Shown: positions 8,601 to 17,248, counted from the stretch's first letter. The stretch is 64,000 nucleotides of DNA from Paramacrobiotus metropolitanus (GCF_019649055.1 NW_026570221.1:1302001-1366000); one strand, 5' to 3'. Made by a program: numbers and translations. Notes: a model not told the origin generated them from the letters alone.

Positions 8601-9552
8601 CTCCGGAGTGCTTTCGCCGGAAGGATTCAAAATGGATATCCCGGTGAGGGGCCATGCTCTTAAGAGTTCGTACCAGTACGGCGCAGGTTGAGAAGGGTGG
8701 TAGGGTGCACTTGTTTTCGACAAAAACGGGTTGTCGGTCTTCGTCCTTATCTTCGGTATGGAGCTGAAGACGATTGACGGTTGGGCCTGTTGCTATTGGC
8801 TTCGGCCTCCGTACCCGTTTCCATGGGTTATAGACGGTGCTCTCCGACTTAGTCTGTCGAACCGAGGCTCTCTTCGGTTTAGCCGAGGCTCCGTCGGGAC
8901 TTGTATTTTTGTCGGGTTCAACGGGGTTACCTCCGACGAATGTCGCCTGTTGGGCAATCTGTTCGTCGTCGGTCTGAGATACCCGTTGTCCCGCCGCACG
9001 GACGTCGTACGTGGGGCTTCCTTCCGAGGATTCAGCTTCGGAGGTATTAGGGTGATATTCTTGGCCCGTATCGCTGGACGTAGCCGAGATTACTGGGCTG
9101 TCAGCCGGGTGAGAAACCGTAATTGCGGTTAACTCAGCCCGCCGTTGGCCCGAGCCTCCGTTCTGAGGTTGCTGGGCTTCCTTTGAGGGTTCGTTACCGG
9201 ACGATCCACCTTTTGGGGGTTTGTCCGGGGGTGTGTCGATTCCCATCCATCGAACCGAAGGGTCGAAGCCGATATCGTTATCATCGTCGTCATCGGAAGT
9301 ATCCGATGAGTTGCCTTCTGAAGGGTCTGATGGCTCATTATCGGAGTCTGTGTCCGGTGAGTCACTTGTGCTCTGTACATCCGAGGCTTCCGAATCCCAA
9401 TCTTCGAATTCATTGGCTTCGCCTTCCTCCGCTGTTGCAGCGGATGGTCCAAGTAGACCGTCAGTAACCCTAACTGGGGTCTGCTGAGTCGGTCCTTCCC
9501 ACTTTCCCAGTTCGGGAGGTCCGGGGGATGGTGGCCTACCATGCTCCCAGAC
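8524..9552 (-). CDS. Acidic disordered linker of the polyprotein
   Basis: Open from just after an in-frame TAA (9553-9555) to a stop at 8524. The first part is Pro-rich, then a strongly acidic Asp/Ser/Glu stretch with a run of Asp (about 9290-9270). Gly/Ser/Gln-rich sequence and a structured end with a PPFST-type strand near 8680 follow. The ATG at 9246 is internal. It lies between the protease and RT of the same element and is best read as part of one polyprotein. Function unknown. Confidence 0.45.
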   Translation of the reverse strand, partial: VWEHGRPPSPGPPELGKWEGPTQQTPVRVTDGLLGPSAATAEEGEANEFEDWDSEASDVQSTSDSPDTDSDNEPSDPSEGNSSDTSDDDDDNDIGFDPSVRWMGIDTPPDKPPKGGSSGNEPSKEAQQPQNGGSGQRRAELTAITVSHPADSPVISATSSDTGQEYHPNTSEAESSEGSPTYDVRAAGQRVSQTDDEQIAQQATFVGGNPVEPDKNTSPDGASAKPKRASVRQTKSESTVYNPWKRVRRPKPIATGPTVNRLQLHTEDKDEDRQPVFVENKCTLPPFSTCAVLVRTLKSMAPHRDIHFESFRRKHSGVRPIEDTIEIRPGTPKGCEDRIHAL

Positions 9553-9555
9553 TTA

Positions 9556-9696
9556 TTCGTTCCGAGTTCTGAGGGCTTGGACGATCGCTCCATTATTGTC
9601 GTGGCAGATCGGGCATTCCAAGGTCATATATTGTTGATCCGGGGCATGTTCCCGTATGTTAGCTAGGCGACCCCCATTGTGGGTGCACCGCCCCTG
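9556..9696 (-). CDS. Small zinc-finger segment in the polyprotein
   Basis: A 47-codon open stretch bounded by TAG (9697-9699) and TAA (9553-9555), in the same frame as the acidic linker. It holds a Cys-Thr-His at its start and a CPICH motif about 26 residues later, which could bind one zinc. Upstream, in the protease frame, another Cys-X2-His pair lies just before the presumed frame break near 9700, so the finger may be larger. The TAA directly after it is one of the in-frame stops of this element. Confidence 0.4.
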
Positions 9697-9796
9697 CTAA
9701 CCTTACTTTCTTAGCCTGGTGCCAATTACAAGGCTTGATCGGAGGTTCGGAGTCCGGCACGACCCTAGTTATGCGGGTATCTTCGCCGTATCGACT

Positions 9797-11179
9797 CTAA
9801 AAGGAGGCAGTGTCCAGGGTACCGAAGTGGTAGGGATCCCGAAAATGCCACATAAGGCGTCGGTCCAATTCATGGGACTGGATTTCCAGTATCGCCGGTA
9901 TGGGGAGCTGGTGTTCCACGAATTGTGCGTGGAGTACAATCCGCTCTTCTTCCCACTCGATGATTTCCTCTTCTAAGGCTTCAGTTAGGTCGATTACCTC
10001 TTGGCATTCCTCCCGTGCGGCTCGGATCTGATCGTCCGTCCTTGCACCGACTCGTTCGAGTGCAATTCTTATACCAACCGTTCGGGTTTCAAGGAGGTGT
10101 CGAATGCCGGAAAACCAAGTTCGGTACCTTTGACTGAGTATACCAGAGGCCGATGCCTCTGGTATCGGGATAGACTTTAGTATCCCTCGGACTGGTTCCA
10201 ATCGGGTCGTCCGTACTTTCGCCAAGTATTGTTCGATGGTGTTGTGGATTTGCCGCTCCGTTACGAGGCTTCGTTCGGTGTCCGAGCATTGTGGGCAGAT
10301 CGGAGGTCCGGGGTTCATCGGGTGATCAAGCCGATTTATCCGAGCCTCACTCGCTGCCGTGCCCGATGCCTCTGGTATCGGGATAGGCTGCACTACACCC
10401 GAAGATGGGTTCCGCTGACCTTCGTTGGGGGTTGTTGGCGCCCGGGTGAGGACGAACTTGGAGTGCAGGTAGTCGCATCCAAGAAGTACGGGAACGTCCG
10501 AATTATTGGGTTGGACGTGAAATGTATGGGGGCTGGTGAACCCGCGCAGGGTTACCGGTACGTTACAGCAATGGGTTACCATGAAGGCGACTTGTCCGCC
10601 GACACCAAGTATTTTGGTGAAATAGCCCAGGGATTCGAGTTTAAGGTTGTTAGTCCGGCAGAAACGCTCCTCTATTAGGGATGTTTCGGCTCCGGTGTCC
10701 AACATAGCCATGGTTGTCACTGGTCCAATCTGAACTTCATGTGTCCATGCCCGGACTACCTTCGGTCGTCCGGTGGTCTGTAACGGTTCAATCGTTACTT
10801 CCCTGATGGTCACTTCGACCGGGATTAAAGGTATCGTTGGTCCGCCGGGGACACTATTGGTGTCTACGCGCGGCGGTGATGAGATGCTGCCCGACCTCGG
10901 TGGATCTACTCCGTCTTGTGGGTAGCCATCCGAGGGTCGGTGTGGACTTAGCCGTTTTGCCGGGGCTGATAAGCCTGGTAGCCCGGGTGGAACTTCCTTA
11001 ACCGAGTGATCCGCATCCGGTCGGTTAGCTACTCCGTTCATTAGCGATTCGGCGGTTTCCACCGGGTATGTCCGGCTTGCTATCCGTTCTTCCATGGATG
11101 GTTGACCCTCCCGTAAGGTTGAGAGGTTATACTGCATGTTGAAGAACGTACGCGATCCGGTTACCGTTCTGGCCGGTTG
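9797..11179 (-). CDS. Retropepsin (aspartic protease) region
   Basis: The frame continues from the left of an in-frame TGA (11180-11182) to a TAG at 9797 and stays open for about 100 bases after that. The Met at 11137 is an internal start. The active-site motif LDTGAETS lies about 145 residues in. A flap-like Gly-rich segment (GVGGQ) and the LLGCDYL element near the C-terminal side of the fold follow. Retropepsins of this type cleave the gag-pol polyprotein as dimers. The remainder is a Pro-rich linker and a helical Glu/Arg-rich C-terminus. The protease core is well conserved; the stops on either side are odd. Confidence 0.85.
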   Translation of the reverse strand, partial: QPARTVTGSRTFFNMQYNLSTLREGQPSMEERIASRTYPVETAESLMNGVANRPDADHSVKEVPPGLPGLSAPAKRLSPHRPSDGYPQDGVDPPRSGSISSPPRVDTNSVPGGPTIPLIPVEVTIREVTIEPLQTTGRPKVVRAWTHEVQIGPVTTMAMLDTGAETSLIEERFCRTNNLKLESLGYFTKILGVGGQVAFMVTHCCNVPVTLRGFTSPHTFHVQPNNSDVPVLLGCDYLHSKFVLTRAPTTPNEGQRNPSSGVVQPIPIPEASGTAASEARINRLDHPMNPGPPICPQCSDTERSLVTERQIHNTIEQYLAKVRTTRLEPVRGILKSIPIPEASASGILSQRYRTWFSGIRHLLETRTVGIRIALERVGARTDDQIRAAREECQEVIDLTEALEEEIIEWEEERIVLHAQFVEHQLPIPAILEIQSHELDRRLMWHFRDPYHFGTLDTASF

Positions 11180-11847
11180 TCACTGGAAGAGGTCCGCTTC
11201 CTGCTGCAGACAGTAGGCGGGCACCTGTGCCTCCAAAGGTACTGATTCCCAGTCTTCGAAGTACTCCGTTACTTCGTCGGTCGGAGCCTCCGGCCGTCTA
11301 CCTGGTTGGCCTACCAAGGACGGTTTAGGCGTCATTCTGGCACTTTGTGAGATTGCGGGTCGGCGTCCCGATTCTCCGCTTAGCCCGTGGCTCGTAATGC
11401 CTAATTGGGCACTGAGCCGTCCGGGCGGCCTGGTGACGTTTCTCGTCCCGGCTGGTCGGATCCGGTTTCTCCGGCCGACATCCCCGGCTTCACCTTCTGG
11501 GCCTGGGGGTCCGGGCACATTCTGTGTCCCGGCTGCCGATCGGGTCCAAGTTCCTTGGCCGATCCTCCCAGGTACCTGTTCTGGTCCGGGAGCCGCATTA
11601 TCGGCGTGGCGAGGTTCGGGTCGATTCTCCGAGTATCCGAACCGGGGATGTTCGGCGCCTAATTGGGCTACCGTTCCCGCCGCTAAGATTCTAGCGGCCT
11701 CGCTGACCGTTGCGGAGGCTAAATCCTCGTTGAGGTTCCGAGTTATGTCCAAAGGGTTAATCCGGTTAGTGGGGTTATCCTTATCCGGTGGTTCCGTCGG
11801 ATGACAGAGGTCGAATGAGTCACCGGAGCTCATCGACCTTAGGCGTT
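11180..11847 (-). CDS. Start of pro/pol frame, in -1 frame to gag
   Basis: A 217-codon ORF with ATG at 11833. The frame is open upstream into the gag end, so it can be entered by -1 frameshifting at the GGGAAAC heptamer (11851-11845). The product is Pro/Gly/Arg-rich and probably disordered. It ends at a TGA (CAG TGA CAA context) and the same frame then continues directly into the protease. The TGA may be a nonsense mutation or a readthrough site; the sequence does not decide. It sits between gag and protease, as the linker of a gag-pro-pol polyprotein. Confidence 0.6.
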
Positions 11848-11851
11848 TCCC
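11784..11851 (-). promoter_or_regulatory. gag-pro -1 ribosomal frameshift signal with H-type pseudoknot
   Basis: The slippery heptamer G GGA AAC lies in the gag frame at 11851-11845, one codon before the gag stop TAA (11841-11839). After a 5-nt spacer, stem 1 pairs 11839-11829 with 11819-11808 (11 bp, one bulged U). Seven bases of its loop (11827-11821, UCCGGUG) pair perfectly with CACCGGA at 11790-11784, giving stem 2. Loop 1 is 1 nt and loop 3 is 17 nt. The downstream frame is exactly -1 relative to gag. GGGAAAC and this geometry are known from retroviral and coronaviral frameshift sites. Confidence 0.85.
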
Positions 11852-12858
11852 TGGGATGTACCCGGGACGGGTCCGCCAACTGCCGGTTGAAATCCGCTCG
11901 GGCCCCTATTGGGGGCCGGGGACGGCGGCAGTTGCGGCCGTTGGGCTGGTGGCGGGGTTGCCAATGGGGGTCGACCAACATTCTGGGGGTTCCCTCCATT
12001 TCCCTGGCCAGGCTGCCGGTTAGGGCTGCCTTGGCCGCCGAATCCGCCGGCATTCTGCTGACGGGGGCGCCGGGGTGGTACGATGTTCGGGAAGTTCTGA
12101 TTCGCCGAACCTAATGGCCATCCATTATCGTACCGGTACCTCCAATCCAGGTACCATATTCAGTTTTGATTGTCTTCCAGCCGAAGGTTGGCATAGCCGC
12201 AACTCGCTTGGTTGTGGTTGCCCCATAGACAGTGACCGCAGGGAAACGTTCCGTCCTGGGTCCACTGGAAGAACTTGGCTTCCATCCGATCGACATAAGT
12301 CTCCTGCTGGCGAGCCTACTGCTGTGGTGTCCGGGGCTGCCGTTGCACATTCTGGGGCTGGCCGCCTCCACCCGCGCGGTTGCCGAAGTTTCCGCGGCCG
12401 CGATTCCCGCCGCCACGTCTTCCGCCGGAGCCACCATATTGTGAGGCTCCACCGCGTGTATATCCGCCTCCGAAGCCATACCCCTGGTTCTGAGGTTGGC
12501 CGTAGCCGGAGTTCTGGTCGTAGCCCTGTTGGGGCTGGCCATAGCCGGGGCTCCGAGGCTGGCTGTAGCCCTGTTGGGGCTGGCCATAGCCGGAGTATCC
12601 CTGGCTCTGAGGTTGGCCGTAGCCGGGGCTCCGAGGCTGACTTGGTTGGCCGCTATTTCCATAGGCCGGCGGCGTGACCATGGTCCCTGTTGGGGCCCCA
12701 TTCAGGCTCAACGCCGCCATTGCCGCCCAAGTCTGTTCGATCTGACCACGGGCTTGAGGGGGTGGTGTCGCCGGAGGGCTCTGTCGGTGAAGCCCCGGTT
12801 GCACGTTCTGGTAACCTGGCGAATTGGGTTGGATGTATCCGGGAGCCGGTTGGGTCAC
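11839..12858 (-). CDS. gag: gag, C-terminal part: Gly/Tyr/Gln repeats, RGG box, CCHC zinc knuckle
   Basis: One frame carries, in order, a Pro-rich start, repeats of the type GYGQPQ (12640-12480), an Arg-Gly-Gly-rich box (about 12420-12360), an in-frame TAG (12318-12316), a zinc knuckle, an in-frame TGA (12162-12160), a Pro/Gly-rich tail, and the terminal TAA at 11841-11839. The knuckle at 12240-12199 is an exact C-X2-C-X4-H-X4-C, the nucleocapsid signature that binds RNA in gag proteins. RGG and Tyr/Gly-rich repeats also bind RNA and can phase-separate. Because knuckle and tail stay in frame past the stops, these look like nonsense changes or recoded stops within one gag protein. Confidence 0.7.
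12477..12645 (-). repeat. Short in-frame GYGQPQ-type repeats in gag
   Basis: Several imperfect copies of a unit read on the plus strand as GGCTGTAGCCCTGTTGGGGC / GGCCATAGCCGGAGT. They encode Gly-Tyr-Gly-Gln-Pro-Gln repeats on the minus strand. Confidence 0.75.
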
Positions 12859-13300
12859 AGGGACAGGCGTCGTCGTTTGACGGTGATGTAGTTGGTGGTA
12901 TTGCCACCTTTAACTACCTGATACATCGGCTTCCCCCGGGTGAAGTCCCGAACGTAGTCCCGGAACTCCCGTGTCGTCTTCGGCATCCTCACGTCCAAGG
13001 CTGCTCGAAGGATCGGTTCCGTTACGTTCGTCCTCAGATAGAAGACCGCTAGTTCATCGGTAAGGTTGCCTCGTTGTTTGAGGTTTATGATGGCGTCGTA
13101 ATACTGCTCGGGGGTCTCTTGCCCCAGCATGTACTTCCTGGTAGTGATGTCCGCGACAGCCGTGACCTGTTTGTCAGGGTCCATAAACCGGGCCGCAAAT
13201 TGCTGCAGCCAGTAGTCGACGGTCCATCCGTTTTCCTCTGGTTCCAGAGCTGACTGGTTCTGGTACCATTCCAGGCTTGTCCAGTTAGGGCGCCTTCCAG
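12855..13300 (-). CDS. gag: gag capsid, C-terminal half
   Basis: The frame meaningful from about 13300 to 12855 continues the capsid begun in the frame at 13085-15148. A missing base near 13280 (TGG AAT in place of what would fit TGG GAA TGG) breaks the two. Its residues fit the Ty3/gypsy retrotransposon gag fold: a WY-rich start, W..D.WLQQFAARF, Y..Q.PEQYYDAIINLKQ and later amphipathic helices. Capsid assembles the virus-like particle. A second single-base break near 12910 leads to the Gly/Tyr-rich frame. Confidence 0.7.
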
Positions 13301-15148
13301 CTCCGTCATAAAGGCGACGTTCGTCTTTGCGACGTCGTCAGCCTCCGAGCGATAGATTCGCCGGATCTTTGTGATCCAGCCTTCCACCTTGGCCCCGTTG
13401 CCGTTGAACTTCGGCAACTCTGCCCGATTCTTCTGAGCCAAGATCCGGTTGTTCCGCTCTTCGTACCGGCGCCGGCCTTCTTCGTAGCCCTCGAGTCGGG
13501 CTTGAGCAATGTCTTGCTCATCGGGTGGTGGGGTTTGACGGGGTTGGGCCACCGGCGCTGCCTGTTGGGCTACCGGAGGGTTCCAACCTATTGGATAGGC
13601 CGCTTGCTGGTTCTGCGCAGCCGGGACGGGTTGAGGTGGGTACGGCTGTGGTTGAGGATAAGGGTTGCCAGGGGGTGCCGGCTGTTGCGGCTGTCCCGGT
13701 CCGGGCGGAGGATTCTGCGCTCCGTTCCCCTGGTTCGGCGGTTGGTTCGGTGCCACATACCCAGGTATCCGTTGGAGGACTCGGTTCTGATCGAGCCACA
13801 TCCCTGGTGGTATAACCACGTATTGGTCAGCCTGGGGCGCCGGACCTATTGGGTCCATGTTGCCTTGCTGGGGCTGATAGGGGACATTGCCAACAGCGCC
13901 GGGGCCAACCAGACCTATTGGGCCACGGTTGTCTAGCCGAGGCTGCTGTGGTACATTATCTGGGTAGCCGGGGCGTACCGGGTCAGCCCAATTGCGCTGC
14001 CCTGCCGATACGGGTTGTACTTCGATCCTCGGCGGGTACGTGTTCTGGGAACCCGAGCGTTGTCGGTCCCGGTTGGAATTCCCCGAATTGGGTTGCGAAC
14101 TTCCCGCCGAGGCGTTTGTCGGCGGTCTAAGTCCCATGCCAGGTCCGGCTACCGGGGCTCGGAGGTTCGAGCCTCGGGGTTGGTCTTGTCCGGTTGAGGT
14201 TGATGCTACGGGCCTAGTTCCGGTTGAGAACATCGTCGTTGTGGATGTCCCTCCGTAGGCCGTAGTTGTTGTGGTAGTGGAATGGGTCGGTGCGTTGGGG
14301 GTGGCCGTCGAAATGTTTCGCTCCGGCTCCGGGGCTGACGGTACTACCGGTGGCCTCGGTATGGGTCCCACCGACGGTTCAGCCCGAAGCATTCCGACCT
14401 GATAAGTTTGTCCCTCGTGAGCCCCCGTTTGACCTGTTGGGTTCAGCAGGGGGTTGTCTCGGCGCAGGTAGTCATCAATCTGTTGACATTTATCCTGCTC
14501 TTGGGCTGACCGATAGGATGGCGGTTGCTCCGTCATTGAGTCCTCGAGGTAAGTCTTTTCCTCCTTCAGGCACGCGACCTCAATGCCCAGGTTTTCTCGT
14601 TCCTGGATCAGCTGATTGTGCTTTTCGCACAGGTCGTTGTACTTGTTGGATACATCCGTGCCGAAGTCGTAAAGTTCCTGTTGGTACTTTGGGAGACGGT
14701 CCTTGTATGTCTCCCATTGGGTCTTTTCGGATTCCAACTGGGTTATCCGAGCTCGTTGAGCCTCGATGACTCCGAGGTTCTCAATTCGGGCCTGTTTGAA
14801 CCGGGCTGTCTCGTTCTGGAGATGGGTGGTGAGGGCACGAATCTGCTGGCCAAGTTGGGCCTGGCATAGCCGGAGGTCTATGGCTACACCCTCCGGGTCG
14901 TTCTGGTTCAACCGGAGTTTCTCGTAGGCTGTCCGGAGGAAGTCGAGTTCCCACTGAAGTTCGTCGATCTCTCCCTCCAAGCTGATGATGCCCTGTTTGA
15001 GGTGGTTGTTCTCTTTATAGTATTTATCCACCCGGCCTAGCACATTCTGAAGCTCGGCCGAGCCAGCCTCGGAGTCGCCGAGGGTCTGTAACCGCTGTTC
15101 CAAGTCCTGGCGCAGTGTGGCCACCTCGGCCCGAGACTGCTCCAGCAT
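13085..15148 (-). CDS. gag: gag, N-terminal part: long coiled coil, Pro-rich linker, capsid start
   Basis: A 687-codon frame; it is open upstream of its first Met to about 15215. The first about 210 residues are a near-continuous coiled coil (Leu/Glu/Gln/Lys heptads). Then follow about 300 residues of Pro/Gln/Gly/Asn-rich disorder with GPIG, DPIGP and YPIG motifs. After a charged helix the capsid domain begins (LPKFNGNGAKVEGWITKI). The last about 55 codons are out of frame and should be ignored. Long N-terminal coiled coils are known in some retroelement gag proteins and help multimerisation. The frame is -1 relative to the coil segment on its right. Confidence 0.7.
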   Translation of the reverse strand: MLEQSRAEVATLRQDLEQRLQTLGDSEAGSAELQNVLGRVDKYYKENNHLKQGIISLEGEIDELQWELDFLRTAYEKLRLNQNDPEGVAIDLRLCQAQLGQQIRALTTHLQNETARFKQARIENLGVIEAQRARITQLESEKTQWETYKDRLPKYQQELYDFGTDVSNKYNDLCEKHNQLIQERENLGIEVACLKEEKTYLEDSMTEQPPSYRSAQEQDKCQQIDDYLRRDNPLLNPTGQTGAHEGQTYQVGMLRAEPSVGPIPRPPVVPSAPEPERNISTATPNAPTHSTTTTTTAYGGTSTTTMFSTGTRPVASTSTGQDQPRGSNLRAPVAGPGMGLRPPTNASAGSSQPNSGNSNRDRQRSGSQNTYPPRIEVQPVSAGQRNWADPVRPGYPDNVPQQPRLDNRGPIGLVGPGAVGNVPYQPQQGNMDPIGPAPQADQYVVIPPGMWLDQNRVLQRIPGYVAPNQPPNQGNGAQNPPPGPGQPQQPAPPGNPYPQPQPYPPQPVPAAQNQQAAYPIGWNPPVAQQAAPVAQPRQTPPPDEQDIAQARLEGYEEGRRRYEERNNRILAQKNRAELPKFNGNGAKVEGWITKIRRIYRSEADDVAKTNVAFMTELEGALTGQAWNGTRTSQLWNQRKTDGPSTTGCSNLRPGLWTLTNRSRLSRTSLPGSTCWGKRPPSSITTPS

Positions 15149-15198
15149 GTCCTGGAGTCTGGTGACTTCGGTCCGGTCATAACGGCAGGGCTCCTCAG

Positions 15199-15420
15199 TT
15201 ACTTCAACTGGGCCTCTAACTGTTCGATTTCTTGGGTGAGGTCGTCGATGACGGTGTTCGCACGTTCAAGTTCAGCAGTGAGCCTCTTGCGCTCCTGCTT
15301 GTGCGAAGCTACCGTCTGGGACAAGACATTCTCCGTCGATTCGACGATGTTTTGCCCGGCCAAGAGCTGGTTTTGCAGCTCGTAAATCCGTTGGCGGAGG
15401 ACCTGTGGGTTATCGATCTT
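15199..15420 (-). CDS. Coiled-coil segment in frame with ORF1 after a TAG
   Basis: Directly after the ORF1 stop (TAG, 15423-15421) the same frame stays open for about 73 codons to a TAA (15201-15199). It encodes a strong coiled coil (Leu/Gln/Glu/Lys heptads). The gag coiled coil then follows in the -1 frame. The simplest reading is that ORF1, this segment and gag once formed one long protein now split by a nonsense codon and a one-base loss. Confidence 0.5.
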   Translation of the reverse strand, partial: KIDNPQVLRQRIYELQNQLLAGQNIVESTENVLSQTVASHKQERKRLTAELERANTVIDDLTQEIEQLEAQLK

Positions 15421-16794
15421 CTACGAAGGGGTCTTTGTCAGGTACCGCCGGGGTGTATAGTCCGATGCTCCGGTGTGTGAGCCTGGGTACTGCTTCGGTG
15501 ACGGAAACCTGAAGCCCTTTCTGCTGTCCGGACGCTCGGTCACCTTATTGGGTAACACGGTTGCGTCGAAGACATCGTCGGTCGGTGATGGAGTCTTGTC
15601 TGCCCCGAGGCCCGAGGGTTCGAACATCGGTGGTGTGGCCGGATGGTCCGTGGTTGGCTTTGCAACCATCGGTGAAGCCGATTTCGACTTACGAGTAGCC
15701 TGTGAGGCTTCCATCCGGCTGGCTCGGGTCAGCATAGGTTCACTGCCGGGGGTCATGGGTTTCGTGGATGACGGTCCGCCAGCCAAAGTTAAGTTAACCT
15801 CGGTAACCGAACCCTCAACCTCGTCCACGGAGGCTATGTCCGTTCCGACCGATGAAATCCGAAATTTTACCGGAGAAACGGCTTTTCTAGCCGAGGAAGT
15901 GGGGGTTGTCGGCCGGGTTTTGGATGTTCCAACCTGTTGGGTCGGAGTCCGGACCCTGGTGTTGAGGGTCCGAGCCTCGGTGCCCGAGGCTTTTGCCGAC
16001 TGTATCCTCCCTTGCGGGGATTTTAAAGTCCCCGAGGTTGGCTTCGATGAGTTCGAAGTCCGAGTTGGGGTCCCGGTGAGGGTCCTCGGGTCCGGTGTGG
16101 TCGCCTTCGGAGACCCGGAGGGTCGTTTCGGGTCCGGCGACATCGATTTCCGACTGTTGTCCGAGGATTTAGGGTTGTTGCCCGTTGGTTTGGGGCTTTG
16201 AGCCAGGGTCGGTGGAGACTTAGTCGGTGAACCCGTCTTGTGGGTCACCCCCCGTGTCGGTAATGCCGTACCCTTCATTTGGCTCGGGCTCATCTGGCCT
16301 TGCCTCGGTTTCGATCCGGCCATGCCGCCCTGTTGGGGCTGCACAGGGTCACCCATGTCCGGTGACACATAGGAGCTACTTAGCACCGGGCTCGAGGCTC
16401 CATTGTCCGGGGTGATGGCCGGGAAGAAGACTGGCGAGGCACATATTGGGTGCACAAGTCCAGCCGCAGGCTCGGAGTTCGCAGTTTGACCTATTGGGTC
16501 ATGCAGAACCTCCGGTTCAGCCTGTGGTAGCTCGAGGAACGTCCGGTCGTGTGCGTCCTCGAAGCTATCCTCCGGCGATTGGGTAAAGTCGTTCGCCAGG
16601 ATCCGCGCATCTCGCTTCTCCTTGGCTGATTTGGTCGACTGGTTGGATTTGCCGGACTTACTCGATCGGTTGGAGTCCGACGAGTGAGGCTCGTTGCCCG
16701 GGCCGGCATGACGGAAGGTATATCCGCCTGCGTTATCCCTTCGGGCATAGCCTTGATCGAACTTCCGTTCGTATGGGTTCGATCGGTCGGACAT
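15421..16794 (-). CDS. ORF1: disordered Ser/Thr/Pro-rich N-terminal protein of the retroelement
   Basis: ATG at 16794 (MSDR...). The frame is open further upstream to 16920 only through a non-ATG start, so 16794 is preferred. About 457 codons to TAG at 15421. The product is very rich in Ser, Thr, Pro and Lys with many SP and TP sites, basic overall, and has no folded domain I can recognise; an HDPIGQ motif occurs about a quarter of the way in. It is the first ORF after the presumed leader, upstream of gag on the same strand. ORF-X far downstream starts with the same MSDR sequence and has similar composition. Confidence 0.55.
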   Translation of the reverse strand: MSDRSNPYERKFDQGYARRDNAGGYTFRHAGPGNEPHSSDSNRSSKSGKSNQSTKSAKEKRDARILANDFTQSPEDSFEDAHDRTFLELPQAEPEVLHDPIGQTANSEPAAGLVHPICASPVFFPAITPDNGASSPVLSSSYVSPDMGDPVQPQQGGMAGSKPRQGQMSPSQMKGTALPTRGVTHKTGSPTKSPPTLAQSPKPTGNNPKSSDNSRKSMSPDPKRPSGSPKATTPDPRTLTGTPTRTSNSSKPTSGTLKSPQGRIQSAKASGTEARTLNTRVRTPTQQVGTSKTRPTTPTSSARKAVSPVKFRISSVGTDIASVDEVEGSVTEVNLTLAGGPSSTKPMTPGSEPMLTRASRMEASQATRKSKSASPMVAKPTTDHPATPPMFEPSGLGADKTPSPTDDVFDATVLPNKVTERPDSRKGFRFPSPKQYPGSHTGASDYTPRRYLTKTPS

Positions 16795-17205
16795 CTTCGG
16801 TGGTAGCTCTATTGGAGCTGTGAAGTAGCCTCCGGGTTGCCCCTTCGGCCAAAAAGTCAGAGAATCCCTATTGGGGACTTGTCCGAGGCTGATGAGGCTT
16901 TTTGCCTGTTGAAGGTCCAAGGGCCCGGTGGGGGGGCTAAGGACCGGTGGGGGGCGCAGAGGTCCGGTGGGGTGAGGGGTGATGGTGTGGGTGTGCTTGT
17001 ACTACATGCAACTCAGTACTGTTGTCAATACAGGGTACAGCTTACGTACGTCCTATACTACAGCACTGACCGCTATGACGTCACACACCACTAAGTGGTC
17101 TTGCGGATTACCGCCTACGTCACGATTCTACGCGCCGCGTGCAAAATTCCAAAAAACTATGACTCACTACGGGCCTATAGCATAGGGAATTTCCCCGCTA
17201 TCCTG

Positions 17206-17248
17206 ATTGGTCGAATTTTATAATGTAAAATCGGCCGTCGTGACGTCA
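17206..17248 (-). promoter_or_regulatory. CRE / TATA / CCAAT cluster, putative retroelement promoter
   Basis: On the minus strand a palindromic CRE, TGACGTCA (17248-17241), is followed by TATAAAA (17222-17216) and CCAAT (17210-17206). A second perfect TGACGTCA lies at 17083-17076 and a near-CRE around 17113-17120. This is about 420 bp upstream of the ORF1 ATG, in the expected direction. Based on motif matches only. Confidence 0.35.

Noticed and set aside
15195-15215. A second programmed frameshift at the ORF1/gag border
   Set aside because: The overlap is only about 15 nt and contains no X XXY YYZ heptamer in frame; a lost base is simpler.
206-17185. Many plus-strand ORFs of 60-240 codons across the first 17 kb
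   Set aside because: They are reverse-strand shadows of the GC-rich retroelement frames; none has a recognisable domain, and their composition is the mirror of the real ORFs.
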